64,000 bases of DNA. Origin: Atrichornis clamosus (taxonomy: Eukaryota > Chordata > Aves > Passeriformes > Menuridae). Below, piece by piece: positions 42,101 through 57,100 of the stretch (within the stretch, counting starts at the first letter, position 1; each line of letters starts with the position of its first letter). The stretch is from NCBI GenBank assembly GCA_013400975.1, contig WBMZ01003282.1:1-64000 (forward strand), given 5' to 3'. The notes below the pieces were generated by a model. It saw only the letters and a list, made by a program, of their open reading frames with translations, did no database searches and was not told where the DNA came from. A program made the translations under genes and the position numbers.

Positions 42101-45100
42101 TTATACAACTTACGTGGTTTATTGCCAGTGGCTGCTATTAAATATATGTCTGATCTTTCCATGGCAAAATAAGACATATTGTTCTTACACTAATATTTGG
42201 GGGAATTAATTCTGTTCAGAGACAGTAGTATATCTATACGTTAAAATCAAAAGTGTTTCAGAGAACATTACAGCTGGGAGTGTGACAAAACAGTCAAGAA
42301 AACTCAAAGCCTAGCAACTACATCCTTATTTAATTCCTTCATGCTGGCATATTACAGTAAAAGTGATTTGCCTGTTCAGAGAGACTTGCGGGGAAAACCA
42401 CAGGAAAGTGGATTAAAGGCAGAGTTGCTTCTTTTCCATGTTGTATTCAACAGCATTGTTAAAAGGAACAGAAAAAAATGAAAAGATAGCCATGTAAATA
42501 AAGGAATGTACATGATCCAGGTAACAGTGCTTGCTGAACTGTGGCCATCTGATGTGTGTGCATTGTTCATTACACGTTGGAGCAGTGCAGGCTGGAATCA
42601 TTGCCAGCTCCTGCCGAGATCCATACATCTCATGTTTTAAAACATGAGCTTAACCACTACGCAGCTATGATTTAATGTACTTTTCTAATTGAAATATATA
42701 GCATGATTTGCATACACTTTATGATACTGAGTTTCCACCTCTTTTGTTCCTCTCTACATAAGCTATTCTAAGGATTATTTAATATTTTGTTATTATGTGG
42801 TAATGAATTGTGTAGGGACAAAGAACCAGCAATGCTGTAGCATTTTCTTGGAGAAAATAAAAAGAAACAAAACTTTAAAAACCTTCAGTTGTAAACTGAA
42901 GTTGTAAACGTTAAAAACCTTCCAAGATTTGACAGAAGACAATATAAGTTTTGGTTAAGCACCTTTCCTCTTTTTGTATCTGGCTTAAACATGAGTCATT
43001 GGCCTCAAAACAACAAGAAATTCCTTTGTTCTACAGGGCCTATAGAATATTGTGCTCTACTGACATGGAATCCAGCAACTCTGTCAAAACAACAATTTCA
43101 TTTTTGTTCTTAGTTACCTGGATGACATGAAATACCATAGGAATGAAACAGTCCTTGTTGAAATCCATCAGAATTTTTCCATTGATTTCAAGACAGTGTA
43201 TATCCCAAATACACAAGAAATGTGTTTTACATGTCTTAGAACTAGTTGAATAGATATGTTTACTTGTTATTTGGGATCAAAGGTCCCTGAATTATACCAT
43301 GGATGTAATTTTTTGTTTAATGTTTTGTTTGCTAAATTAACTTCCTCTCTGGAACTTAACCATTTCTTTCACAGTAGTATTAGCTGGAAAAATAGAAGAG
43401 CTCTTAGCTTAAGAATTTAAAAAAAATTAAAGTTTTATTTGGGCTTGATTTTTTTTTTTTATCAACTTGTTGGATCAGGACTTAAAAACAGCATGGTTGA
43501 AAATCTTAGCAGTTTAAGAAGTTAGTCTTAAATTTACTCAAGGGATGCTTTTCTACATAGCCCAACTTATACTGAAATGTCTTCCCATCAAAAGTTTGCA
43601 GAATACTTAAACTATTTACTGATTCTCTTCTAAGATTAACTAGATTTCAAGTGAAAACATTTGTGAAGGTTATAAAAAAATGAATATCTGTAGTATGCAG
43701 CACATCAGAGTTGTCAGATGATGATTTGTAAATATTTTTTGTAAGTAATTATAATTCTTCTCTTTGTATTTTGAACTGCAGACCCACAAGATGAAAATAA
43801 AATTGGCATTGATGGGATTCAGCAGTTCTGTGATGATTTAAGCCTGGACCCAGCCAGTATCAGTGTTCTGGTTGTGGCATGGAAATTCAGGGCAGCTACT
43901 CAATGTGAATTCAGTAAAAAGGAATTTGTTGATGGCATGACTGAGTTGGGGTAAGTATTCATTTCTGCATAGTTCATAATATAAGGCCTGAACTCTGCTT
44001 CTGTTTAAAACATTTTCAATTAAATTCTGTGAAGCTTTAAAAAGCTGTTGAGGCTGGTGCCGAGCTTAACCATTGCTAAATGCCTGTAGTGTCTTGTCTT
44101 CATTGAATTGGTGCATTACTGCAAAACCTTAATAATGACCACAGCAGGGGGGAAGCAAAACAATTTCTACCTGCACCGCAAGGGAGTCAGATGGATACAC
44201 ACGTCTTTGTATGGAATTCATAGTAAACATATGCATGATTGTGTTAAGGATTGGAGTTGGACCGCCTGCTGTTAAAAACTGAAAGTCCCTGGAGGTGGGT
44301 GCAGGGGAAAAAAAATTCAGTGTTGAAAGAGAAAATAAATAGGAAAAGAGAAAAGAACCTTCAATTCTTTACCTTGTCGCCAGCAAATGGACCCACTTTT
44401 CTTTTTGTCCATTTTACCACATGTACTTTTCTCTCTCTTATATTAGGTATTTCATTTGTACAAAATATATATGAGAAATTGAGATAAGGATGAGGGTATT
44501 GGTAGTAGAAAAGGTTGTTTATTCCACCTGTGATGTAACTGATAAAAAAAATTTCCTTCCTGGACTATGGAGCTGTTCTGCATAATAAACTTTGAACATT
44601 GGCTCTCTTTAGCAATAAAGTCAAGCATTTATCATCATAAAATAATATTTTGTGTATAACTTTTCCTTGCAAGAGGAGCAGTATTTCTAATATATAGAGA
44701 TGTCAAAATTATTTATTTTTAATAGATAGTATTAAATAGATGGATAATTGCAGTTTATTACTTGTGCATGTTTTTTGTAGCTAAATAATTCCATTTGATC
44801 TTTGAATGGCACCTTATCAATCCATTTCTATGATAGACCAACTTCTAGCAGATGTGGTGGTTGTTTCTTGAGTAGGGCTCCTAGCAGTCTGTTTTTACTG
44901 ACTTCATCAGTTATTAATTCTTTTTGAAGCTTTCCTTTTTAGGTAAGGGCATTCATAAATTGCAATGAAATAACCTTTTATATCATCTGAAATCAACTGC
45001 TTTGTTTTGTCCCATTGGGTAGCTTAGACTAAAAATTACAATAATAATTACAATTTTCTAGCCATGGACAGCAATCAAGTGCTCATGCTATTATAGTAAA

Positions 45101-48100
45101 GGTTGCCAGCAGCTTTTTTTTCTTCACATAACTAATGAAAAAGGGTTTTGCAAAACTACCTCTGATTTTTTGGCTTGAATTTTGTTATTTAACTTTATTG
45201 TCACATTACTGCTATTCCTTTTGACTGTCTGACACTGTTCCATAGAGGTCTGTGACTTTTATCTCTTTCTGCTCAACACACAGTAAACTGTTCTTGAAAG
45301 CATAATATGATCATGCCTGCTTGCCACGGCACTTATTGGGAATTTGGAATGATTTTACGTTCTTGGAGGCACAGTGTCTGTGTTTTTTAGTAATGAACAC
45401 AAGTGAACATTTGAATGAAAGAAATTCCCTGAGGTTTAGATCATAAAGCATCTTTAGGATGCTATGGGAAGGTATATTTGTTGACTAGACCAAGTCCCGG
45501 TGAAACTGAAGTTCTCAGTTGAAGACGATGGGCAGAATTCTTTTTCTTTATCAGGTACTGCTGGAGGCCAGAAAGGTACTTACTTTTATCTGTAACATGC
45601 AAGGCAGTTAAAACTGCATTTACATTTTATGGATTTTGTTATAGTTACCCATCCTTCAATAGAATTTTTCTTGAACCTTTAGAATAAATACAAACATTTA
45701 GCTATGGAGAACTTTCAAATGCACAGTGTTAGTTGTGATAGCTGCTTCTTTTGAAACCTGTTTGCTTACTTTGAGTTTTTAGGTACAATTCAAAGATACT
45801 GGTAATATCCTGTAAATTTTGAATATTCATTTGGTGCCTTGTTGTGGCAGAAACAGTTTTTCTTTTAAAAGTGTCTTGTCAGCTCAGGTGCTTTCGCTGA
45901 AAATGCTTCAGTCATGTTATTCGGGGATGTGTTTCTGTTAAGAGTTGAGTAACTTGATTCTGTCGTGGCTTACCTGTGCCAGGCTGTTCAGTGGTTTGTC
46001 AGCCTTCAGGCTATCGTCAAAGGCTCTTTTTTTTTCCTAAGTTCTCTTCTCAAGTGTTCTATGATGGGGAGAGAATGCCTGCAAATAGTTCATTTAGTTG
46101 GGAAGTCCTCTAATGCTAAGATTGACTGTAAAAATATAGTGTGAAGCTCTTTGTTCAGAAGAGTAGAAAATAAGCCATGTCTATCTAGATTAAACACCAC
46201 ACACTTGCATTACAACGTCTAAGGGGAAAGAATAACAGAGTTCAGTGAGGTTTGTATTCTTTAAGAACAGGATAGCATCTGTTCAGAAATTCATGAAGAG
46301 ACAGAAAAGAAGTTAAACCACTGAATCCTGCTTGCATTGTGTACTTAATGGATGCCTGTATACAATGTTCCACTTAAAATTCTTTACTAAAGGCATATGA
46401 GCACTTGTATTTTTCAGAATGCTATCCCTAAAGATACCGTGTTTTTATCTTAACTACTGTTTTGTTTTGCTCTGAAACTAAACCATAAAAATGGGGGGTG
46501 GTGGAAATTAGAAGGAAGTCTTAAATATTTGCAAATAATGTAACCTCTTTTGAACAGGTGTGACACCACAGAAAAATTAAAAGCTCTATTGCCAAGACTG
46601 GAACAAGAGCTAAAGGATCCAACAAAGTTCAAGGATTTTTATCAGTTTACTTTTAATTTTGCAAAAAACCCTGGACAAAAAGGTCTAGGTAAGTAGAAGA
46701 AAAATTGAGAAAATGTCTGCAGTCAGTGAAGTCTTCCAAATGCTTCCAGTACTACAGTATTCTCATTGGTGATTGTATAGTAAATTCATTATTGACTTAT
46801 TTCACTGACTTCTCTTTCCCATCTTCTTTCATTTAATCTCTTCCTTAATGTCACCGTGGTACAGATATTTTAATGGGTTTTTTGTGCTAGTAGTGACATT
46901 CTCTCACCTCTTGTCAAAAGAAGTTACTGCAGTTCTTAGAGACTTTATTTTTCTTAAATACTTAAATCTTATTTTTTTTAAATACTGAGATGTTGAGCTC
47001 TTTGTGTCCAGAACTACTGAAACAAGATGTCTGTATCAGCTCAGGAAGAGGGAGAAAACTCTGGGCAAAAGTTACTGTTCTTCTAAGAATTTTTAGTTTC
47101 TGCTCACAGTTTTTATGTTAAGTTTAGAAAAAAAGTATTATGTACTTGGTTCAAAACTAGTGAATAAAAATAGGCATAATTTTTAAAGCATTAAGTCGTT
47201 ATTGCTAATAAAGTTTGAGATTTTTTCCAATCCATGCCTTGTATTGCTGGATTAAAACTGACACATTATTTAAATTCCAATGTTTTATTTTCTTCAAATC
47301 AAAAATATCTCTGGTTTATTAATAGATGAAAAAACCAGTAAGATGAAATCCACTCTCTCTTAAAATTTATGTCCACTTTCAGAAGATATTGTGTAGGAAG
47401 AAATTAAACTGTTTTGTATATAGAATAGCACTGTACCATCATCACTGTTCTCTTTGTGCTGTGGGTGAGAGGAAGTGGTTTGTTGGGTTTTTTTAGGGTT
47501 TTGGGGTTTTTTTCTTTTTTAGCATAGCCACTTTAAATCTGTGTTTAAGCTCTTCGGAAAGTTGATAAATACGTTTTTATCAAGAACTGTTGAAAGAGTA
47601 ATGAAATGGAGAGCAGAATATTGATTGAGACCTTAGCCAGGGGTGTCTGTTCTACATTCTTGGGAATTCCTTTGAATAATCTCTCTTGTCTTTCCCAGTG
47701 TCTTTTTAAAATTTTTTTTTAACTGTGGACAACTTTCAGGCAGTTCATATTTTTCTTCATTTGTTTGCAGCAATTTCATTTTCATTACTTGCGTCCCCCT
47801 CTCATGGCTCACATGCCTCTTACTGACACAAAAATGTAGTCTTGTAGTGGCTCTGAGGCTGGTTGGAATTCTGATCCCTTATCTAGTCTTCATTAACAAA
47901 GCTTAGTATTTTCAAATTGCAGAAAAGATAAGTCAGTTACAGCTGAGGTTGGAATTTATGGGATACCTAAAGAAATACTACAAATAGCTTCCTGTTTTAA
48001 TTGGATCAGTTCCAGCATGAAATTGGGAAGTGCATTTCAAAAGCTTTTCACCTAAACCTGTAGGAAGAGTGGAGGAGGGTAGGCAGCACAACCCAGATTA

Positions 48101-51100
48101 TGGAACTGAATGTACTGTTTATTTGACATGAGGAGGAAACTTACTTGTTTTTCATCACTTCTTTTTTTTCAGTGTTGGAGGCCCTTTCTTTTTTAAGTCT
48201 GCCTTCTCTGTTGTGTAAGAAAGGTGTTCTATTGCCAAAAAGTACCAAGGTTCTTTCTTGCACTAAAAGTTGAAGCATTAGCAGGAGAAAGTAAGAAGTG
48301 CAAAAATGGTGGTAAAAAACCTGTAGAATAAATTGATTGGAACTGTTGCTGATTTCAGTTTTCAGGAATTCTAGTAGTTTCGATAACATTTACAGTCACA
48401 TCGTTTCTAGTACTTAGTTCTTACATGGCAGTATCTTAGTGGCATTTTTCATCAGACTTCTGGTTTTGCTAAGATGATTCTAGATAGAAAAGGAATACAA
48501 GCAGATGCCACTGTGCTTACTTCAGTGAAGGTACACTGTATTTCTGTCTGATGTGAATTTGAATCACTATAGGTCAGTAGGAAGAGAGTACTGAGCAAAC
48601 ATATGGACTAATGTGACATGTATGAGTGATTGAGGCCAGTGATAGCTTATCCAAATGAAAATTAGCACTGTATAGCTTTGAAATTGGAATCTTTTCAAGG
48701 AATGCCATTATAGTCAGGGTAGCAGAGAGATGGATGAAAAAGGTTTACAGGTTGGTGTTTACAGTAACTGCAGAAGGAAGCAGTATGTTGTAAGCAAGGG
48801 AAAAATTCAACCAGTTATTTTACTTGAATGTCTGTATGAGCTGAGAATTCTTGTTGCTTCAGCTACATTTAATACAGGTCTAGGTGCTTTTTTTTTTTAA
48901 TTTTATATTCTCTTTGCTGTATACTTTCACACATTTACTCCTAGAATGAAAAACTGTCCATCTTCTCTCTCTGTCTCCAGGGTTGTTTGGTATTTGTGTC
49001 CCAATGACTGTGTGCCCTATTGTCAAGGAGATGTGGGAATTAGTATCGTCCATGTACCAAGTCTGTTTCTCTCTTGCTGTGTTTGGAGCCATTACTTGCA
49101 TTAAGCCCAGCTGGTTAAACAGAATGTATCCTTAGATTTGTTACCAGCTGAGCTCGTATGAATGTGTGCTTAGCTCAGTCTAGGTCATGTTGTGGCGTTG
49201 AGCTCTCCTTCATCCCCACAAGCACATTAGATGGCATTCAGTGCTGCCTCAGGATAGGATGCTGCTTAGCTCCCACTCTAGCTGCTTGCCTTAAAGTCTT
49301 TCTGGTAAATTGTAACTTGGAGACTAAGTCAGTAAGTTTGTCAAACAAGGGATAAAAGTGAATGGTTTTAATTAATGAAGCAGAAATAATGTAGGAATTC
49401 TTCCCTAAGTTTCAATTGCAGAATATTTTAATACGATTTTTCTGGGGTCTGAAATATTCAGTGCTTTTTCTTATTAATCTGGGAGCTTAAATCACCAAGT
49501 CTGGTAATTGTACTCATTGTTTAGGGGAGTGATCTGTAGGCTAAACAGATGTTGTTTGATTCTTGGATATACGCATGACCTATAAATGCACCTATTGGAA
49601 AACTAAGCAAGTTTGACATAGTTCCAGTGACAAATGAGAAATTCTTACTGTTAGCAGATTGTAAATAGAAACCTTTTATAAAAGAAGACATAATTAAAAT
49701 CCTTCTGTTGGGTCCTTTAGGCTAAGTGCTAGTGCATCTCTTTTTTTAACAGAAATAACTCTTGAGAATAGAACTTCCCAGAAATATGTTTGTTAATAGG
49801 CAGAGTGACTTATACGTGTTTTTTCATGTTTGTTATCTTAGCATATCGAAACCATAAGAAATTAGTGAAATACCTCTAAAATATTCAAGCAGCACTGCTT
49901 TGATTATAAGTAATGTTCATTTGCTCCATCAGTATATTAATACATTCCAGGTTACTTTTTAAAATCTGTGTCTGCTGTTTTAAGAACTGATATGCAACAA
50001 TTATTACTTCATCTTTTTTTGTCCCCTCTCCTCTGAAAAACCTAAGGAAATAGTAATTTGTGGATTCCTTTTTAGTGTACCAGGTGGTCTTTAAATTTAA
50101 AAGATAGAGAAACACTTATATAGTGTATTCCCTTGTACCAGACAGGATCAATATCTACCAAAACCATTCTTCACAGATGTTTTTCTATTCAAATTCTCAG
50201 TGGTGTGCTGCAATATATACTAACTTGCCTTTTCAGTTTCAGTAGGTATCAACAAGATTTAAGATCTGATTGGCACTGGTCCTCTGACTGAAAAATTTTG
50301 AGAGCCACTGCCTTCACGTAATAGAATCTTAAATTTGTGATGGCAGGTCTCATACATCTATGTCCATGCTTGCTTAAACCTGGTGTTAGATTTTTTTTTT
50401 TCTTCCATATAACTTAAATTTCTGTTTCTGAATTTTCCAATTTAATATTTAAACCAACAGAAGTAAATAAGCAAAATACCTTTCCTGAGAATGAGTAACA
50501 ACTTTTTACATACTTGACGATTATGTATGTGTCTTCCCTTAGTCTCTAGAATGAGTGAAACTAGCTACCCTAATAAATTTTACCTTCTAGCTCTCTGATA
50601 CTGGAATTTTGTCTTCCAACTCTCTCTTTCTTTGCAGTCAAATTGATCTAATTTTCTCTTGTCTTGTAGTACCCAAACAAGCCAGATATCTTCCATGTGC
50701 CTTAGATATTTTGCTTCTTGTTTTGCATCCCATTAAGTTTGCTTATGTTTGACTCTGTCTGCAGTTTGCAATCTGTTTTACTATTGGGTTTCTGTGGCAT
50801 TGCAATATACCCAGTTAATTCTGATCTTGTATTTCTGCAGCTGATTATTCCCACTAGCTATGTGACTTTGCACTGCTCTTTAATGAAATCTTTCTTATTT
50901 ACTTCCAAGTGGTTTTCCAATTTGTCCAAATAATTTTGAATTCTGGTCCTGTCTTCTATCATGCTACACTTTTTTCAGGTTTTGTATAAGCTGCAAATTT
51001 AATAAAAGTTTTGTTTGTTACATCATCTGATTTACTTTAGTGTTGGGCAATGTTAAGTACAGAACTGACCCCCTTGGATGAGTTATTTTCTCCCACTTTG

Positions 51101-54100
51101 GCAGAGAACGACTGAGGTTCTTCTGGAACTTCTTTGGCCTTTATATATGAAATTTCAAAGATGGCAGGTAGCAGTTTGAGATTGCTTCAGCATTCTGAGA
51201 TGAATTTCACCATATCTGTCTTCATTTTGGGCAGCAGTTCTTGAAGACTGAATTTCTCAAAGTTGTTTCTGAAATAACTGTCAATTTTCATTGAGTCTTT
51301 TTGCACGGAGCATGTCTTGGAAAAAAAATCTCAGTGTGTCCCAGACTTTTTTCTTTCCGGGATTATTATCAGCAGGACACAGTATCTTTTATCACACCAT
51401 CTGTTATTTGTAAGATGAGGAGTGGGAATGCACAGAAGCCCTTCTCAGAAGTGTTTTTAGTGATAGAAGAATTTTGGTGATATCTGACACAACCACCTTC
51501 ATAATGCAGTGGGGATTTTGCTCCAGGAAAGCAGTCTTAGAGGGTTAGAAGTGTGTGTATAGTTTTGTGTTTTATTTATTTTTGGAACAGCCTGTCTTCC
51601 ATTGCTTTTTTATTTCTTCTTGTTCTGCAGTTCCCCTCAAAACCAATGCAAGAAATTCTGCCTTTATGTAATTAGATGGGAAGAATCCTCTCCAATAAAC
51701 TGAGTTACATCTGTTCTATCATTCCCTAAAATAGGCACAGAATTCAGTACACCGATACTCATTCCTAGAAATAGGATTGCCTTTTATAGGAGTCACTTTT
51801 CCACAGTTCATGTGGTGACAGTAGGGAATTTTTATTTCTCTTTATATCTGCAGGACTTCTACCTCTATAGTCTCATCCAACTTGAATGCTTGCATTTACT
51901 TTTATTAGCTTAATATTATCAAGTAGAATGCTTCAGTCTGGACATGTGCTGTTTAAAGAAGTGAAAGTAGCAGTGGTCCCCCAAGGTGATACCTTGTGTA
52001 AGTGGTGAGGTGCAGGAGGTAAAAGCACAGTGCATAAGATCTACCATGATTTTCTTTGAGCAGAAAACGATGTTCTGCTTAGTGTTACTCAGCACCCAAA
52101 TGTCAAGTGTCTTTCAAATATGTCTGAATATATTTGATCATTATCAAAGACGACGACGGATGCTTACAGCTGTTCAGAGTGTGACTCTCTAAGTGGTGGA
52201 CAGAACTCAGGAAAAAAGCATAGCTAGGTTTCAACACAGCAGTGCCATCTCAATGGCTGCATGTTGGATCTGGCGAGCATAATATTTAGCTATATTAAAC
52301 TTCATCTACATTTTGTCTGTGTATTTTGTTTTGTAACAGATGCAGTTTATCAAGGTCTGGATAACTGTGATTCTGTTTGTTTAATCGGCTTTCTCATGCT
52401 GTTACTACTGTATATAGTACAATAAATCTTTAATTTTTGCATGGTGTGGATGTGGAGAGGTTTATCTTGCTTTCTGCTCCCAAGGTTTAGCTTTTCTACT
52501 GCAGTCTGAGTGGAATCTTGTATCCTAACTCTTGTTGATGAATGAACTAAAGGATAGGATTATAGGTCTTTTGTCATGTTGCGTACAGACAAAGATTTCT
52601 AAGGACACTGTTAGAGCTCAAAACAAGGCCTTAGCTTTATCTGTCTTGGGTTGGTTTTTTTTTCTCTTTTCAACCTAATACTTGCTGTGATTCTCTTACT
52701 GGGTCTCCCTTTGAGCCCCAAAAAGACATGCTCAGGAGTTTGTTATAGTTTCCTTCAGCATCAGGGAGGAGCTTAATGCATTCTTTCATGGTCTTCCCCT
52801 TCCAACATGGAAACAAAAAGCCAGTTTGGTCCTTCATCACTTCTTTGTGATCCCTTCGCCTGCTTGCTGGCTCAAAAGGTTGTGCTTCCTTCTCTCTGCC
52901 AGTTGCCTGGGATCAAGCAAGAGATGAAAGATGAGGAGGGCATTCAGACTTGAATCAAATATTACCTCAAGACCGGAAGAATGACTATCTTTGCATCCAG
53001 TATGTGGACTTCAAGGAGGTTTCCTCTTCTATGAGCAGATGAGTATGTGCTCTTTTTAATTGAAGCAACATCAGCTTTGGCTTTTATCATAGCAGTATCT
53101 CAAGATTCTTTGAAAAGATCCTTAGACATTAGGGAAGGATTTTTTAAAAATTGTTTTCCTTTTTTTCTTCTCCCCCTACCTAATTGTCAAGACATTCTCC
53201 CCTTTCAATGAAGAATTAGATTCATGAGCTATTTGTAGGAGTGAGTGCATGAAAGAAGTTGAAGGAGGTCTATAAATTAATTTTACATTTATTTTGAAAG
53301 AGGTCTATGAATGCTGTATTTTAGGTGTTCCAGTGGCTTCCAGGTTGATCTGTGTGTATGGTTCTTACTTTATTTTTGTTCACATTCTTAATGCTGAAAA
53401 TACCATCAGTTTAAGAGGAATTTGGAATAGAAGAGGTGCTCTGATCAGAAAAGGCCAATAGTAGCAGAAAAAGTGTAGCATAGCTGCCCATTCTAGTAAT
53501 GCCTCATTGATTCTTTTACTCATGTTTGACCCTTGTTTGGGAAATGTATATCCAGTCAACTTTAAGTCATCTGTTGTCGCTTATCTGAACTGTACGTGGA
53601 GAGATTTGCAGAGGCAACAGGATTTTGGAACTGGCTCCAATCAGGTTCATTAGACTGCACTCAAACTGATGTTTAGATAGCCATCTCCTAAGTCTACCTT
53701 GCATTCCAAAGCAGTTCATCTGCTTTTGTGCAGTTCATGCTTAATATAATACACATGAAAGGTTCTGCATGGAATCAGGCTGCTTCAGCATGGCAGATGC
53801 TAAGATAGAGCTAATGAGCACAGTCAGACCCTGCTCGATTCCTGCTGCTTTCCTCTGAAATCCATGTGCTCTGCTTTACTGTTTTTCCCCATCCACCACA
53901 GGCACTTAAGTCTGACACTGTGCCTTATCTGTCCCCTAATGTAGGGCACTGGGAAGCTCTTTGCTTCTTTGCAGGGCTGAGTAGATCCAGCTCAGCTGGA
54001 TCTCGAATTTAGCCATCTGTATTTGTATCATCCCACTTATATGATTTTTTCCCTTCAATCTTCCTTCTCTGGAGGAGCATTCAGTTGCAACTAAGGCCTA

Positions 54101-57100
54101 TTTTACTCTAAGCTTTTGGCAATTCAGTGAAGCATTTTTAAGTTGAATCCTGATGGTATTTTCTTGTTATTTTGCTGATTAGGAAAGAAGAAACTAATTC
54201 TTGTGTCTGTGTTCTTAGCAATTTGAAGGCCAAAGAAGACTCTTAAAATCATTCAGAAATGAGGAAACAAGGAATTTATTAACTCACTGAATCTTGCAAG
54301 TACTCATTTGATGTTTATTGGTCAGGCAGTGTGATAGTCCTGTTGTTGAGATTGATTGACACCAGTTTCCATTGTTCTCACATCTGCAGCAGTTTCAATA
54401 TAGTGTTGAAAAGCTCTATCAGTGATTTGGGTGAATTAGTGATAATATTCTGTCAGTTTCAAACATGACTGCATGAACAGCTCTTGTTGGTAGGGCAGAC
54501 TGAGAGCTGGAAAGCTCTGTTTGGCAGAGGATGACAAGTGAGTGCTGCAGTCTCAGAGGGCGGTTTTGGCACAGAAGGTCTAAATGAACTGCATTTCATG
54601 TTCCTCAGAAATCCTACTCTCCAACCAATTCCTTGCTATCTGTTGATTTCTCTTTTTGTTTTCACGCTTCCTTGATTTCTCGAGTGCAGTGACTTCATCG
54701 CCCTTGTCCAAAATCATAGCAAAGGCATAAGGAACTTAGATTTTTTTTTTTTTTCATGCAACAAGATAAGCATTTGATCAAATTTTGCAAGTAAACACAG
54801 GCTGTCTAACTGATAATGTTTTTCTCCTTCTGCATTAATTGTGCTATTTGTTATCACTTCAAGCTTTTTGTTCAATTGGGGTAGAAGAGGCTGAGGTTTT
54901 TTAAAAACAATTTTAGAATGAGGTTTTAATGTTTGAGGATAGATCGTACCACATGCGAAATAATGCTTCTGATTGGGAAAAACAGTTTAAGGGGCTGCAT
55001 GACATACAACTCTCACTAGATATTGACACTGAAATTATTTTGGGGTGAAAGGAAATATCAAACTATTGTATAATGTACAGTATGTGATGTGGTATTTTTA
55101 TGATGTACTTTAAACATTAACCATTTAGCAGTTTTACACTTTGGATATGAACATGGATGTTAGCAATGAAGTCTCTTTTCAACTGGTTCTTGGCTAGGTG
55201 TTTTCAGAAATTCATGCATCTGTCATTTCCTTTCAGTTTATAAAACTTATATTATTAGTCTGTAATGTGGGTAGCATATATTTTGGTAAAAAAACGCATA
55301 TTTTTTAGTTGTAGTTTGATTTTTATTTGTAATTATGTCTTCGTATCTATACAGCATTGAAATAGGTATTCCTAAGCCTGCCTAAGGAATTCTTTCCTTG
55401 CAAAAGCATCTTCCTGTGGGGATGCAGAACTCCAATGGCATAAGGCCTTTTCTGCAGCAGTAATTGTAGCAGGTACACAGTCCCCACAGCTTTACTGTTT
55501 ATTGGTACTACTGTCTACGTCCTAATGTAGAATTTGAACTCTGTAGCTTGGTCTTCCCTTTAAAGCAGAAAAATCCTCTTTTTCATCCTCCGGTGCTAAG
55601 TTTTTCAACCTAGGTAGGGAATTATCTTCAAACAAAAGCGTAGCTATATCCCCTGAGAATGTGGCACAGCTGAAGGCCTAGATTTCTCTTGCGCTTTCAA
55701 GACTGCATGAACTGGCACCACTACCAAAAGTGATAGTCCCATCTAGTCCTTTTGTTCAAATAACTCTTGTGTTGATGGGTTTGTGGGATTACAGCGAACC
55801 AAAGGAGGAAGATTGACATTTTTATTTTTTCCCTTGAGCAAATTTTACCAAGATCAGAACTTTGCCCTTTGTGCCTAATGGGGAGAGCAGCTCCAGTGTG
55901 GACCAGTTTCAGCCACTACAGAGCAGCATCCTCAGTGGAATATGCATTTGTCTTACGATATAGAAAATAATCTCTATGTCTTTGTGCAGGAGAATTCATC
56001 GGCAGACACATGCACTGTGTCCTTCAAGTATCAGAGACTTCAGAGAGTACTTCACATTCACTGTATTAAATACAATTTTGCAATAATCAAGTTCACCTTA
56101 ACATAATACTGAATTTGACAAAAACCTGAATAAACCAAGGAAGTGTAGTCTCTTCTTTCCCTTTTACTTCTTCTTTTGTGGCACCTTTAGCCATCTTCAT
56201 TTCCATACCTGTACTTTCTTCCTTTTTCCAAGGAATATTTCCATCAGAAGTATAAAAACTCCTATTAAGCTACTAAGGTGTTATTTCTTCAAAGGGCATT
56301 TTGGTTAATGTTGTCACATGATAGATTTGTAAGGTTTGCTTGGAGAGGTTGAGTCTTCATAAAGAAGCCTGTGTGAATGGGATTAAAGCCAGTCACATCA
56401 CAGTGAAGTTCAGAAGCTCTTAAGATTATTAAAGTTTATCCCTTTTCATTTGTTTTGCTTTTCATTTGGGATAACAGGTAAGAATAATTAATCTGCATAT
56501 CTAAGCAGCAAGTAAATACTATTAATTACTCTCTTGTACTTTTTGTGAAAAGTGAGCATAGTGGCAAAGAGAGGCAGAAAGAAGTTTATTAGGGCATAAT
56601 TGAGATTGTATACTGAAGAGCACTCTGATCATAGTAGGACAAACTCTGGCAGCACTGTCCCTATATAGATAGGTAGAGGTATCTTGCATTTCTCTACGTC
56701 TTAGCTGTTGCACTTCATCCTGGCCCCAGCCTTGTCTGAAACAGGGACTCTAGGGACACGGCTATGTTAAAATCTGGAACATCTCTTTCAGGTGTGAAAC
56801 TTGATTTCAGGTGACAGAGTGTCCTTTGGTTTGTAGTGTGATATATATAATTTCAGAAACCATGCTTCTTTCTTGTAGGTGCAGGTCAAGCTTCCATCTT
56901 AACTGCTATCACAGTACTTTCTTTAAGCTTCGTATTCTGTTTACACTTCCTTTTCACTGAAAGCACAAACAGATATTTTTGTGGTTTAAGAAAGGCTGTG
57001 CTTTATTTTGTGGTTGCACAGCAGTAATCCTGTACTTAGTGCTGTTACCAGCAGGAGCAAGCACCAAAGCCATTAGGTATTGTGAGCTGCTGAGGATGAA

